Positions 28,231 through 37,251 of a stretch of 64,000 nt of DNA are shown in pieces. Under the pieces are notes generated by a model. The model worked only from the letters and a program-made list of their open reading frames with translations, searched no databases and was not told where the DNA came from. Position numbers and translations under genes: made by a program. The stretch covers positions 1-64,000 of the forward strand of contig NZ_MIHA01000016.1 of assembly GCF_001722335.1 (NCBI RefSeq). Reading direction: 5' to 3'. Source of the stretch: Mycolicibacterium flavescens (GTDB lineage: Bacteria > Actinomycetota > Actinomycetes > Mycobacteriales > Mycobacteriaceae). Positions within the stretch are counted from its first letter, which is position 1. Each line of letters begins with the position of its first letter.

Positions 28231-30205
28231 ACATGTCTCGCGGTACTCGCGATACACCGGCGGGCCCGACCCGCTGGCGCCGCCGATCGATCTGCGCGAC
28301 GCGCTCGAGCAGATCGGTCAGGACGTGATGGAGGGCAGCTCGCCGAGGCGGGCGCTCGCCGAGCTGATGCGTCGCGGCACCAAGGACATGCGCGGCGCCG
28401 ACAAGCTCGCCGCCGAGGCCAACCGTCGTCGTCGAGAACTGTTGCAGCGCAACAACCTCGACGGGACCCTGGCCGAGATCAAGAAGCTGCTCGACGAGGC
28501 GGTGCTGGCCGAGCGCAAGGAACTGGCCCGCGCGCTCGACGACGACGCGCGGTTCAACGAGATGCGCATCGAGTCGCTGCCCCCGTCGCCGGCCAAGGCG
28601 GTCCAGGAGCTCTCCGACTACGACTGGCGCTCACCGGAAGCCCGCGAGAAGTACGACCAGGTCAAGGATCTGCTCGGCCGCGAGATGCTGGATCAGCGGT
28701 TCGCCGGCATGAAGGAGGCGCTGGAGAACGCCACCGACGAGGACCGGCAACGCGTCAACGAGATGCTCGACGACCTCAACGACCTGCTGGACAAGCACGC
28801 CAAAGGTGAAGACACCCAGCAGGATTTCGACAACTTCATGGCCAAGCACGGCGAGTTCTTCCCGGAGAACCCGCGCAACGTCGACGAACTGCTCGACTCG
28901 CTGGCCCAGCGCGCTGCGGCCGCGCAGCGGTTCCGCAACAGCCTGAGCGCCGAGCAGCGCGCCGAACTGGATGCGTTGGCGCAGCAGGCATTCGGATCTC
29001 CGTCGCTGATGAATGCGCTCAACCGGCTCGACTCGCACCTGCAGGCAGCCCGGCCGGGCGAGGACTGGACCGGGTCGTCGAAGTTCTCCGGCGACAACCC
29101 GCTGGGCATGGGTGAGGGCGCGCAGGCGATGGCTGACATCGCCGAGCTCGAACAGCTCGCCGAGGCGCTGTCGCAGAGCTACGCGGGCGCGACGATGGAG
29201 GACGTCGACCTCGACATGCTGGCCCGCCAGCTCGGGGAGGAGGCCGCCGTCGATGCCCGCACGCTCTCGGAGCTCGAACGCGCGCTGATGGATCAGGGTT
29301 TCCTCGACCGCGGCTCCGACGGCCAGTGGCGGCTGTCGCCCAAGGCGATGCGCCAGCTCGGGCAGACGGCCTTGCGCGATGTGGCGCAGCGTCTTTCGGG
29401 TCGGCACGGGGAACGCGACACCCGCCGCGCCGGCGCGGCCGGTGAGCTGACCGGCGCGACCCGGCCGTGGGCGTTCGGCGACACCGAGCCGTGGAACGTG
29501 ACGCGCACGTTGACGAACGCGGTGCTGAGGCGGGCCGGGAATCCGGAATCGAGCCTGGGCTCACCCATTCAGATCACGGTCGAGGACGTGGAGATCTCCG
29601 AGACCGAGACCCGCACCCAGGCCGCGGTGGCGCTGCTGGTCGACACCTCGTTCTCGATGGTGATGGAGAACCGGTGGCTGCCGATGAAGCGCACCGCGTT
29701 GGCGCTCAACCACCTCGTCAGCACCCGGTTCCGTTCCGATGCGCTGCAGATCATCGCGTTCGGCCGCTACGCGCGCACGGTGAGCGCGGCCGAGCTGACC
29801 GGTCTGGAAGGCGTGTACGAGCAGGGCACCAACCTGCACCACGCGCTGGCCCTGGCCGGGCGGCATCTGCGCAGGCACCCGAACGCCCAGCCGGTGGTGC
29901 TCGTCGTCACCGACGGGGAACCGACCGCGCATCTGGAGCACTACCCGAGTGACGAGGGCGGGCCTGCGGTCTTCTTCGACTACCCGCCGCACCCGCGCAC
30001 CATCGCGCACACCGTCAAGGGCTTCGACGAGATGGTCGGCCTCGGCGCGCAGGTGACGATCTTTCGGCTGGGCAACGACCCGGGTCTGGCGCGGTTCATC
30101 GACCAGGTGGCGCGCCGGGTCGAGGGCCGCGTGGTGGTGCCCGATCTGGACGGGCTGGGCGCCGCCGTGGTCGGCGACTACCTGAGGTCCCGTCGCAGGC
30201 GCTAG
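28223..30205 (+). CDS. VWA-domain protein, partner of the MoxR-type ATPase
   Basis: The 660-residue protein (Rv0959 by order) has a long helical N-terminal region (about 1-430, with KELARALDDDARFNEMRIES and many acidic/basic helices) and a C-terminal von Willebrand A domain. The metal-ion site is intact: LLVDTSFSM gives D-x-S-x-S, and VLVVTDGEPTAHLE gives the downstream Asp. No signal peptide or membrane segment, so it should act in the cytoplasm with the ATPase encoded just upstream. It overlaps that gene by eight bases and its stop overlaps the stop of the convergent DUF1707 gene by three bases. Confidence 0.88.
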   Translation: MAKHVSRYSRYTGGPDPLAPPIDLRDALEQIGQDVMEGSSPRRALAELMRRGTKDMRGADKLAAEANRRRRELLQRNNLDGTLAEIKKLLDEAVLAERKELARALDDDARFNEMRIESLPPSPAKAVQELSDYDWRSPEAREKYDQVKDLLGREMLDQRFAGMKEALENATDEDRQRVNEMLDDLNDLLDKHAKGEDTQQDFDNFMAKHGEFFPENPRNVDELLDSLAQRAAAAQRFRNSLSAEQRAELDALAQQAFGSPSLMNALNRLDSHLQAARPGEDWTGSSKFSGDNPLGMGEGAQAMADIAELEQLAEALSQSYAGATMEDVDLDMLARQLGEEAAVDARTLSELERALMDQGFLDRGSDGQWRLSPKAMRQLGQTALRDVAQRLSGRHGERDTRRAGAAGELTGATRPWAFGDTEPWNVTRTLTNAVLRRAGNPESSLGSPIQITVEDVEISETETRTQAAVALLVDTSFSMVMENRWLPMKRTALALNHLVSTRFRSDALQIIAFGRYARTVSAAELTGLEGVYEQGTNLHHALALAGRHLRRHPNAQPVVLVVTDGEPTAHLEHYPSDEGGPAVFFDYPPHPRTIAHTVKGFDEMVGLGAQVTIFRLGNDPGLARFIDQVARRVEGRVVVPDLDGLGAAVVGDYLRSRRRR

Positions 30206-30783
30206 GCCGCCTTGCGCTTCTTGCGCTTGACGCCGACGCTGCCCCACAGCGCGAAGCCGCGGATACACACGCACGGTGCGCCCGGTGAACCCTCGCCCGC
30301 CACCGACTGGTCGAAGGTGCCCATCACGCCGATGCCGCGCAGGTCCACGTTGACCTCCGGCGGCACCAGGATGGTCTGGCCGCCGAAGATCGAGTACGAG
30401 TGGATCTCCACCTCCGGTGAGGTGAAGTCGGCGTACCGCAAATCGACCACCCCGCCGCCGAACAGCGCGAAAGTGGTCATCCGCCGCGGCACGTTCCACC
30501 GGCCGCGGCGTTCGAAACCGCTCATGATCGCCAGCAGCATGGTCGACGGCGCCGGCCGGCACGGCCCGCCGGCCCGGCCGCGGGTCACCGCGCCGGGGAG
30601 ATCGGCCGACAGCCGGTCCAGCTCGTCGTAGGTCTGCGCGGCATACGCCTTGGTCAGGCGGTCTTCGTATTCGGGTAGCTGCAGGCGGCCCTGGGCAGCG
30701 GCGTCAGTGAGCAGCTGCGCGACCTGTATCCGATCGGTGTCGCCAGCACGCATCGAACCGTTCCGCGACGCTGAAGTGCTCAT
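30202..30783 (-). CDS. DUF1707 protein with LiaF-type C-terminal beta domain
   Basis: The 193-residue protein (Rv0966c by order) has the DUF1707 SHOCT-like motif near residues 12-66 (MRAGDTDRIQVAQLLTDAAA, then GRLQLPEYEDRL) followed by a beta-rich domain with repeated FALFGGGVVDLRYADF- and IFGGQTILVPP-type turns, as in cell-wall-active antibiotic response proteins. There is no membrane helix, so it is likely a cytoplasmic or peripheral sensor-like protein. The ATG at 30783 lies eight bases after a TAGGCT -10 box. The basic C-terminus is KRKKRKAA. Confidence 0.8.
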   Translation of the reverse strand: MSTSASRNGSMRAGDTDRIQVAQLLTDAAAQGRLQLPEYEDRLTKAYAAQTYDELDRLSADLPGAVTRGRAGGPCRPAPSTMLLAIMSGFERRGRWNVPRRMTTFALFGGGVVDLRYADFTSPEVEIHSYSIFGGQTILVPPEVNVDLRGIGVMGTFDQSVAGEGSPGAPCVCIRGFALWGSVGVKRKKRKAA

Positions 30784-30791
30784 CGTTTACG

Positions 30792-30819
30792 AGCCTACGA
30801 CGAACCGTGGCACATGCAA
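30792..30819 (-). promoter_or_regulatory. Predicted promoter of the DUF1707 gene
   Basis: On the minus strand TTGCAT (complement of 30814-30819) and TAGGCT (complement of 30792-30797) are 16 bases apart, and the ATG is eight bases beyond the -10 box. A leaderless or nearly leaderless message is likely. Confidence 0.45.
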
Positions 30820-30877
30820 GCTCGTTGTCCAAACTGTGCCCTCATCACTCACGGCGAAGAATGTAGACGAGCAAACT

Positions 30878-31651
30878 TTATGCCGGGGAACCGGGGGCGC
30901 CGCCCAGGTAGTCCGCGAAGCCGACCGTGCCGACCGGGTTGTCCGGGACCAGGTTGGCGCCCGCCCGCAACGCCGCCGCGGTGCGCCCGGGCACCGGTAG
31001 CGCAACCACGCGGCGACGGCTGCGGCGCGCGTCGAGGTACATCTGCGCCAACTCCGCGTGGGTGTGGACGGTGGGACCGCCGATGTCGGGTGCGCGTCCG
31101 ACGGGCGGTGCGTCGGCGAGCTCGACGAGCCGGGCCGCGACGGCCGCGGTGTCGATCGGCTGGAACCGGACACCGCGCAGCGCCCACAGCACCGGGGAGT
31201 AGCGCTGCACCGCGAACATCGTGCGCAACAGTTCGTGGAACTGGGTGGCGCGCAGCACGGTGTGGCGGACGCCGGAACCGGTGAGGACCCGCTCGGCGCC
31301 GAGCTTGGCGCGGTAGTAGGGCAGCGGGATGCGGTCGATCCCGACGATCGACACGTGCACGATGTGGGCGACTCCCGCGCGGGCGGCCGCCGCGACCAGG
31401 TTGCGCATGCCGTTGACGTCCTTGCCGCCGGTCGGCTGGGTCGCGCAGTTGACGACGACGTCGATCCCGTCGAGCGCGGCGTCCAGACCGGTGCCGTCGA
31501 GCAGATCACCCTGGGCCCAGTGCACGCCGGTGTAGCCGACGTGGCTGCGGCGGCTGAGCGCGCGCACCCGGTGCCCCGCCCCGACGGCTTCGGGGACCAC
31601 GCGGTGTCCCAGCGTGCCCGTCGCCCCGGTGACGAGGATGGAGTGCGGCAT
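30878..31651 (-). CDS. NAD(P)-binding NmrA/SDR-type epimerase-like protein
   Basis: The 257-residue atypical short-chain dehydrogenase begins SILVTGATGTLGHRVVPEA with the GxxGxxG dinucleotide loop and continues VRALSRRS and VVNCATQPTGGKDVNGMRNL. It has HIVHVSIVGIDRIPLPYYRAK, keeping YxxxK. Proteins of this group act on quinones, sugars or as redox sensors; the substrate is not evident. It is the last gene of the minus-strand acyl-CoA operon, its ATG overlapping the stop of echA7 by one base. Confidence 0.8.
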   Translation of the reverse strand: MPHSILVTGATGTLGHRVVPEAVGAGHRVRALSRRSHVGYTGVHWAQGDLLDGTGLDAALDGIDVVVNCATQPTGGKDVNGMRNLVAAAARAGVAHIVHVSIVGIDRIPLPYYRAKLGAERVLTGSGVRHTVLRATQFHELLRTMFAVQRYSPVLWALRGVRFQPIDTAAVAARLVELADAPPVGRAPDIGGPTVHTHAELAQMYLDARRSRRRVVALPVPGRTAAALRAGANLVPDNPVGTVGFADYLGGAPGSPA

Positions 31652-32418
31652 CAGCCCATCCAGCGCGGTGGTCGCTTCTCGAGAAACGCGAGCATGCCTT
31701 CGCGGGCCTCCTCGGAGACGAACAGCTCGGCGGACTGCCGGGTGAGCTCGTCGGCGTGCTGATCGAAGGTCTCCAGAATAGGCCGTGTCGTCAAGGCTTT
31801 CGAGGCCGCCAGGCCCTGCGGCGACGCCTGCCCGATGGCGGCGGTGAGGTCGGCGACGGTGGCGTCGACGTCGTCGGCGGCGACGCTGACCAGCCCGGTG
31901 TCGGCGGCCTGCGCGGGCCCGAACTTCTCGCCGGTGAGGAAGTAGCGGCCGGCCGCGCGGGCGGTCATCTTCGGCAGCAGGGTCAGCGAGATGATCGACG
32001 GCGCGACGCCGATGCGCGCCTCGGTCAGCGCGAACGTGCTCGCCGGGCCCGCGACGACGATGTCGCACGCCCCGACCAGGCCGAGCCCGCCGGCGCGGAC
32101 GTGGCCGTCGATCGCGCCGATCACCGGGACGGGCAGCTCCAGGATGCGGCGCAGCAGGCGGGTCATCTCACGCGCCCGGTCGACGGCCAGCTCGCTCGGG
32201 TCCTGGCCCGCCGCCTCGCCCAGATCAGCTCCGGCACAGAAGGTTCCGCCGGTGTGGCCGAGCACGACGACCCGCACGCCGGGGTCGTCGACCGCCGCGG
32301 TGAGGCACTGGTGCAACTGGTCGACCAGCGCGGTCGACAGCGCGTTGCGGTTGGCGGGCGAGTCCAGCGTGATGCGCGCGACCGGCCCGTCGACCGCGTA
32401 CCCGACCAGCGCCGTCAT
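31651..32418 (-). CDS. echA7: Enoyl-CoA hydratase/isomerase family protein
   Basis: A 255-residue crotonase-fold protein with the oxyanion-hole segments TFCAGADLGEAAG and IGAIDGHVRAGGLGLVGACD, then LTEARIGVAPSII. In this operon it probably hydrates the enoyl-CoA produced by FadE12 or FadE13, or a branched methylglutaconyl-type intermediate. The catalytic Glu positions cannot be fixed with certainty by eye. It corresponds to EchA7 (Rv0971c) by order. Both ends overlap neighbours by one base, so translation is coupled through the operon. Confidence 0.85.
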   Translation of the reverse strand: MTALVGYAVDGPVARITLDSPANRNALSTALVDQLHQCLTAAVDDPGVRVVVLGHTGGTFCAGADLGEAAGQDPSELAVDRAREMTRLLRRILELPVPVIGAIDGHVRAGGLGLVGACDIVVAGPASTFALTEARIGVAPSIISLTLLPKMTARAAGRYFLTGEKFGPAQAADTGLVSVAADDVDATVADLTAAIGQASPQGLAASKALTTRPILETFDQHADELTRQSAELFVSEEAREGMLAFLEKRPPRWMG

Positions 32419-33578
32419 CAGTACGACCGGGGCAGGCCCAGCGAGGTCTGCGCGACGAAGTTCAGGATCATCTCGCGGCTGACCGGGGCGATGCGCGCCA
32501 GCTTGGACGCCGTGACCGCCGCGGCGATGCCGTACTCCTTGGTCAGGCCGTTGCCGCCCAGCGACTGCACGGCCTGATCGACGGCGCGCACCGAGGCCTC
32601 GCCGGCGGCGTACTTGGCCATGTTGGCCGCCTCCGCGGCGCCGACGTCGTCGCCCGCGTCGTAGAGCGTGGCCGCCTTCTGCATCATCAGTTTCGCGAGT
32701 TCGATCTCGATGTGGTTCTGCGCCAACGGGTGTGACAGGCCCTGGTGGGCGCCGATCGGCGTCTTCCACACCTGCCGGGTCTTGACGTAGTCGACGGCCT
32801 TGTCGATCGCGAACCGGCCCATGCCGACGGCGCTGGCCGCACCCATGATCCGCTCGGGATTCAGCCCCGCGAACAACTGCGCGATCGCGGCGTCCTCGGA
32901 GCCGACGAGCGCGTCGGCGGGCAACCGGACCTCGTCACAGAACAGCTGGAACTGGTTCTCCGGGCTGACGATCTCCATCTCGATCTTGGTCCAGCTCAGG
33001 CCCTTGGTGTCGGTCGGCACGATGAACAGTGCGGGCTTGAGGTTGCCGGTCTTGTGGTCTTCGGTGCGGCCGACGACGAGCACGGCCTGCGCCTGGTCGA
33101 CGCCGGAGATGTACACCTTCTGCCCGGACAGGATCCAGTCGCCGCCGTCGCGGCGGGCGGTGGTGGTGATGCGGTGGCTGTTGGAACCCGCGTCGGGTTC
33201 GGTGATCGCGAACGCCATCGTGACCGACCCGTCGGCGATGCCGGGTAGCCAGCGCTTCTTCTGCTCCTCGGTGCCGAACCTGGCGATGATCGTGCCGTTG
33301 ATGGCGGGGGAGACGACCATCAGCAGCAGCGGGCAGCCCGCCGCCGACATCTCCTCCATCACGATGGCCAGCTCGTACATGCCGGCGCCGCCGCCCCCGT
33401 ACTGCTCGGGCAGGTTCACCCCGATGAAGCCGAGTTTGCCTGCCTCGCTCCATAATTCGTCGGTGTGCTGGTCGGCGCGGGCCTTGGTGAGGTAGTAGTC
33501 CTGGCCGTAGTTGGCGGCCATGGCGGCGACCGCCTTGCGCAGCGCCTGCTGCTCCTCGGTCTCGACGAATCCACTCAT
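32418..33578 (-). CDS. fadE12: Acyl-CoA dehydrogenase
   Basis: The 386-residue FAD enzyme introduces the alpha-beta double bond in an acyl-CoA. Signatures are MAFAITEPDAGSNSHRI (FAD/substrate contact), GQKVYISGVDQAQ, and QSLGGNGLTKEYGI near the C-terminus. It matches FadE12 by order. ATG 33578 overlaps the stop of accA2 by four bases (ATGA) and its own stop overlaps the echA7 ATG. The neighbours include a biotin carboxylase and carboxyltransferase, which points to branched-chain (leucine- or terpenoid-like) acyl-CoA breakdown rather than straight-chain beta-oxidation. Confidence 0.92.
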   Translation of the reverse strand: MSGFVETEEQQALRKAVAAMAANYGQDYYLTKARADQHTDELWSEAGKLGFIGVNLPEQYGGGGAGMYELAIVMEEMSAAGCPLLLMVVSPAINGTIIARFGTEEQKKRWLPGIADGSVTMAFAITEPDAGSNSHRITTTARRDGGDWILSGQKVYISGVDQAQAVLVVGRTEDHKTGNLKPALFIVPTDTKGLSWTKIEMEIVSPENQFQLFCDEVRLPADALVGSEDAAIAQLFAGLNPERIMGAASAVGMGRFAIDKAVDYVKTRQVWKTPIGAHQGLSHPLAQNHIEIELAKLMMQKAATLYDAGDDVGAAEAANMAKYAAGEASVRAVDQAVQSLGGNGLTKEYGIAAAVTASKLARIAPVSREMILNFVAQTSLGLPRSY

Positions 33579-35557
33579 GGTTCTCCTTCGGCCGGGTCCT
33601 GTACCCGGGCTAGTACGTAGCCGACGTCGACCTGCTGGCCGACCTCGACGTTGAGTTCGGTGAGCACGCCGTCGGCCGGCGCGGTCACGGTGTGCTCCAT
33701 CTTCATCGCCTCCAGCCACAGCAGCGGCTGGCCCGCGGTGACCGCGTCGCCGACGGCGGCGCCGACGCGCAACACCGATCCCGGCATCGGCGCCACCAGC
33801 GAACCGTGCGCGACGCCGGCGTCGGGATCGCCGAACCGCGGCACGGTCACGAAGTGCGCGGGCCCCGAGGGCGAGTCGACGAACACCTGGTCGCCGTAGC
33901 GGGCGACGTCGAACGGCCGGTCGACGCCGTCGACGGTGAGCACGACGCGGTCCGGCGCCGCGGAGGCCAGGGCGACACCGTCGTGGCCGGGCAGTTGCAG
34001 GCCCGAGCGGTCGAACCGGTAGCGCACCTCGTGTTCGGCGCCGGCGTCGTCGGTGTACCGCTTGACCAGGAAGCCTGACGCCAGGTTGCGCCAGCCGCTC
34101 GGAGCTGACGCGAGAACCGTTGCGTTACTGCGGTTGTCGGCCGCATCGCTGAGCGCCGCGGCGACTGCGGACAGCGCGACCGTGCGGTCGTCGGTGATCG
34201 GCGCGGCCAGTGCGGCCAGGCCGTGGGTGTCGAAGAACGCGGTGTCGGTGGCGCCGTCGAGGAACGCCGGGTGGCGCAGCACGCGGACCAGCAGGTCGCG
34301 GTTGGTGCGCACCCCGTGGATCCTGGCGCGGGTCATCGCGTCGGCCAGCACGGCGGCCGCGCGGCGCCGGGTCGGTGCATAGGAGATCACCTTGGCCAGC
34401 ATGGGGTCGTAGAAGACGGAGACCTGCGAGCCGTCGACGATCCCGGAGTCGACCCGGACACCTATGCCGCCGAGCGTGGTGAACGCCGCTCGCGCGGTGG
34501 GGATTTCGAAGTGGTGCACGGGACCGGCCTGCGGCTGCCAGTCTTTGGCGGGGTCCTCGGCGTACAACCGGACCTCGATGGAATGTCCGTGCGCGGGCGG
34601 CGGTTCCGGGCCGAGCCGGCCGCCGTCGGCGACCAGCAGCTGCTGCTCGACGAGATCGAGCCCGGTGGTCTCCTCGGTGACCGGGTGTTCGACCTGCAGC
34701 CGGGTGTTCATCTCGAGGAAGAAGAAGTCGCCCGCGCCCGGACCGTCCGGGGCGGCCATGAACTCGACGGTGCCCGCGCCGGTGTAGCCGATGGCGGTGG
34801 CGGCCAGGCGGGCGGCTTCGAACAGCTTGGCGCGCATGCCCGGTGTGCGCTCGACCAGCGGCGAGGGTGCTTCCTCGACGATCTTCTGGTGGCGGCGCTG
34901 GATCGAGCATTCGCGTTCGCCGACCGCCCACACGGTGCCGTGCCCGTCGGCGAGCACCTGCACCTCGACGTGGTGGCCGCTGGCCAGGTAGCGCTCGCAG
35001 AACACGGTCGGGTCGCCGAACGCCGCCTGGGCTTCCCGGCGCGCGGCCTGCACCTGCGCGGGCAACTCGGGCACGTCGCGCACGATGCGCATCCCGCGCC
35101 CGCCGCCGCCCGCGGACGCCTTGATCAGCACCGGCAGTTGCTCGGCGGTCACGGTCTCGGGGTCCAGTTCCTCGAGCACCGGCACCCCGGCGGCGGCCAT
35201 CATCTTCTTGGCCTCGATCTTGGAACCCATCGCCGTGACCGCCTCGACCGGCGGGCCGATCCAGACCAGGCCGGCGTCGATGACCGCGGCCGCGAATTCG
35301 GCGTTCTCCGAAAGGAACCCGTAGCCGGGATGGATCGCGTCGGCACCCGATGCGCGGGCCGCGGCGATCAGTTGGCCGGCATCGAGGTAGCCGTTCCTGC
35401 CGTCCAGCCGGACCCGCGCGTCGGCCTCGGCGACGTGCGGGGACGCTTCGTCGGGGTCGGTGTAGACCGCGACCGTGCCGATACCCAGGCGTCGGCAGGT
35501 GGCGAAGACGCGCCGGGCGATCTCGCCGCGGTTGGCCACCAGAACTCGCGTGATCAT
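33575..35557 (-). CDS. accA2: Acyl-CoA carboxylase alpha chain: biotin carboxylase plus biotin carrier
   Basis: The 660-residue protein starts MITRVLVANRGEIARRVF and has the ATP-grasp biotin carboxylase domain (KASAGGGGRGMRIV; FLEMNTRLQVEHPVTEE) and a C-terminal biotinyl domain with EAMKMEH, where the Lys is biotinylated. It supplies carboxybiotin to AccD2. ATG 35557 is set by the conserved N-terminus, with GTGAGG upstream; it lies seven bases after the accD2 stop. Position and length match AccA2 (Rv0973c). Substrate of the complex is not proven; a methylcrotonyl-type acyl-CoA would fit the flanking fadE and AtuA-like genes. Confidence 0.95.
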   Translation of the reverse strand: MITRVLVANRGEIARRVFATCRRLGIGTVAVYTDPDEASPHVAEADARVRLDGRNGYLDAGQLIAAARASGADAIHPGYGFLSENAEFAAAVIDAGLVWIGPPVEAVTAMGSKIEAKKMMAAAGVPVLEELDPETVTAEQLPVLIKASAGGGGRGMRIVRDVPELPAQVQAARREAQAAFGDPTVFCERYLASGHHVEVQVLADGHGTVWAVGERECSIQRRHQKIVEEAPSPLVERTPGMRAKLFEAARLAATAIGYTGAGTVEFMAAPDGPGAGDFFFLEMNTRLQVEHPVTEETTGLDLVEQQLLVADGGRLGPEPPPAHGHSIEVRLYAEDPAKDWQPQAGPVHHFEIPTARAAFTTLGGIGVRVDSGIVDGSQVSVFYDPMLAKVISYAPTRRRAAAVLADAMTRARIHGVRTNRDLLVRVLRHPAFLDGATDTAFFDTHGLAALAAPITDDRTVALSAVAAALSDAADNRSNATVLASAPSGWRNLASGFLVKRYTDDAGAEHEVRYRFDRSGLQLPGHDGVALASAAPDRVVLTVDGVDRPFDVARYGDQVFVDSPSGPAHFVTVPRFGDPDAGVAHGSLVAPMPGSVLRVGAAVGDAVTAGQPLLWLEAMKMEHTVTAPADGVLTELNVEVGQQVDVGYVLARVQDPAEGEP

Positions 35558-35564
35558 CGAAGCC

Positions 35565-37160
35565 TCACATCCGGAAGACGCCGAAGTTCGACGTCCCCTT
35601 GATCGGGCCGTTGGCGATCGCCGACAGGCACATTCCCAGCACGGTGCGGGTGTCGCGGGGGTCGATGACACCGTCGTCGTAGAGCCGCCCGGACAGGAAC
35701 ATCGGCAGCGATTCGGCGTCGATCTGCGCCTCGACCGCGGCCCGCAGCGCGGCGTCGGCGTCTTCGTCGACGGTCTGGCCGCGGGCCTCGGCGGCCGCGC
35801 GGCTGACGATCGAAAGCACCCCGGCCAGTTGGGTGCCGCCCATCACCGCGGACTTGGCGCTCGGCCAGGCGAACAGGAACCGCGGGTCGTAGGCCCGCCC
35901 GCACATGCCGTAGTGGCCGGCGCCGTAGGACGCGCCGATCAGCAGCGAGATGTGCGGCACGGTCGAATTGGACACCGCGTTGATCATCATCGAGCCGTGC
36001 TTGATCATGCCGCCCTCTTCGTACTTGCGGCCGACCATGTAGCCGGTGGTGTTGTGCAGGAACAGCAGTGGGGTATCGGAGCGGTTGGCGAGCTGGATGA
36101 ACTGGGTGGCCTTCTGCGACTCCTCGCTGAACAGCACACCGCGCGCGTTGGCCAGGATGCCGATCGGATAACCCCACAGCCGCGCCCATCCGGTGACCAG
36201 CGACGAGCCGTACATCGGCTTGAACTCGTCGAACTCCGAACCGTCGACCACGCGGGCGATCACCTCGCGCGGGTCGAACGGGATGCGCAGGTCGGCGGGC
36301 ACGATGCCGACGAGTTCCGCCGCGTCGTAACGCGGTTCGACGACGGCCGTGGGCGTCGGACCCTGCTTGTGCCAGTTCAGCCGCGCGACGATGCGCCGCC
36401 CGATCCGGATCGCGTCGGGCTCGTCGAGCGCGAAGTAGTCCGCCAGACCCGAGGTGCGGGCGTGCATCTCGGCGCCGCCGAGCGACTCGTCGTCGGCCTC
36501 CTCCCCGGTGGCCATCTTGACCAGCGGCGGGCCGGCCAGAAACACCTTCGAGCGTTCCTTGATCATCACCACGTGGTCGGACATGCCGGGAATGTAGGCG
36601 CCGCCGGCGGTCGAGTTGCCGAACACCAGCGCGATGGTCGGTATCCCGGCCGCCGACAGCCGGGTCAGGTCGCGGAACATCTGCCCGCCGGGGATGAAGA
36701 TCTCCTTCTGCGTCGGCAGGTCGGCGCCGCCGGACTCGACCAGCGAGATCACCGGCAGCCGGTTCTGCAGAGCGATCTGGTTGGCGCGCAGGATCTTCTT
36801 GAGCGTCCACGGGTTGCTGGTGCCGCCCTTGACCGTCGGATCGTTCGCGACGATCAGGCATTCGACGCCTTCGACCGCGCCGATCCCGGTCACCGCGCTG
36901 GCGCCGACCGCGAAGTCGCTGCCCCAGGCCGCCAGCGGGCTGAGTTCGAGGAACGGCGCGTCCGGGTCGAGCAGCAGCTCGATGCGTTCGCGTGCGGTGA
37001 GCTTGCCGCGATCGTGGTGGCGCTGAACGTATTTCTCGCCGCCGCCGGCCAGCGCCCTGGCGTGCTCGGCTTCGAGTTCGGCGAGTTTGGCGGTCATCAC
37101 CGCCGCGGCCTCACCGTAGGCATCCGAGGCGGGATCCAGTGTCGAGCGAAGTGCGGTCAC
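35565..37160 (-). CDS. accD2: Acyl-CoA carboxylase beta chain (carboxyltransferase)
   Basis: The 531-residue carboxyltransferase transfers CO2 from biotin-AccA2 to an acyl-CoA. It contains RERIELLLDPDAPFLELSP, VKGGTSNPWTLKKILRANQ, SGGADLPTQKEIFIPGG and MIKHGSMMINAVSNSTVPH, and GASYGAGHYGMCGRAYDP forming the oxyanion region. These resemble methylcrotonyl-/geranyl-CoA-type beta subunits. GTG 37160 has AAAGG eight bases upstream and gives the expected length; the open frame continues further upstream into unrelated sequence. A 91-base gap with a strong inverted repeat separates it from fadE13. Confidence 0.94.
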   Translation of the reverse strand: MTALRSTLDPASDAYGEAAAVMTAKLAELEAEHARALAGGGEKYVQRHHDRGKLTARERIELLLDPDAPFLELSPLAAWGSDFAVGASAVTGIGAVEGVECLIVANDPTVKGGTSNPWTLKKILRANQIALQNRLPVISLVESGGADLPTQKEIFIPGGQMFRDLTRLSAAGIPTIALVFGNSTAGGAYIPGMSDHVVMIKERSKVFLAGPPLVKMATGEEADDESLGGAEMHARTSGLADYFALDEPDAIRIGRRIVARLNWHKQGPTPTAVVEPRYDAAELVGIVPADLRIPFDPREVIARVVDGSEFDEFKPMYGSSLVTGWARLWGYPIGILANARGVLFSEESQKATQFIQLANRSDTPLLFLHNTTGYMVGRKYEEGGMIKHGSMMINAVSNSTVPHISLLIGASYGAGHYGMCGRAYDPRFLFAWPSAKSAVMGGTQLAGVLSIVSRAAAEARGQTVDEDADAALRAAVEAQIDAESLPMFLSGRLYDDGVIDPRDTRTVLGMCLSAIANGPIKGTSNFGVFRM

Positions 37161-37179
37161 GACCGAGACCTTTCTGCCG

Positions 37180-37237
37180 CCGAGTGTGAAACCAGTGCGA
37201 TTTTTCGGCCGATTTCTCGCCGTGGCTTCACACTCGG
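37180..37237. repeat. Imperfect inverted repeat inside the acyl-CoA operon, between fadE13 and accD2
   Basis: CCGAGTGTGAA (37180-37190) pairs perfectly with TTCACACTCGG (37227-37237). Shorter paired stretches continue inward and leave a 16-base loop. In the minus-strand mRNA it lies about 20 bases before the accD2 start, so it could attenuate transcription, set RNA ends or affect translation. CGAGTGTGAAGCCACGG-like palindromes are, as I recall, frequent between mycobacterial genes. Confidence 0.6.
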
Positions 37238-37251
37238 GAAGATCGGCACCG

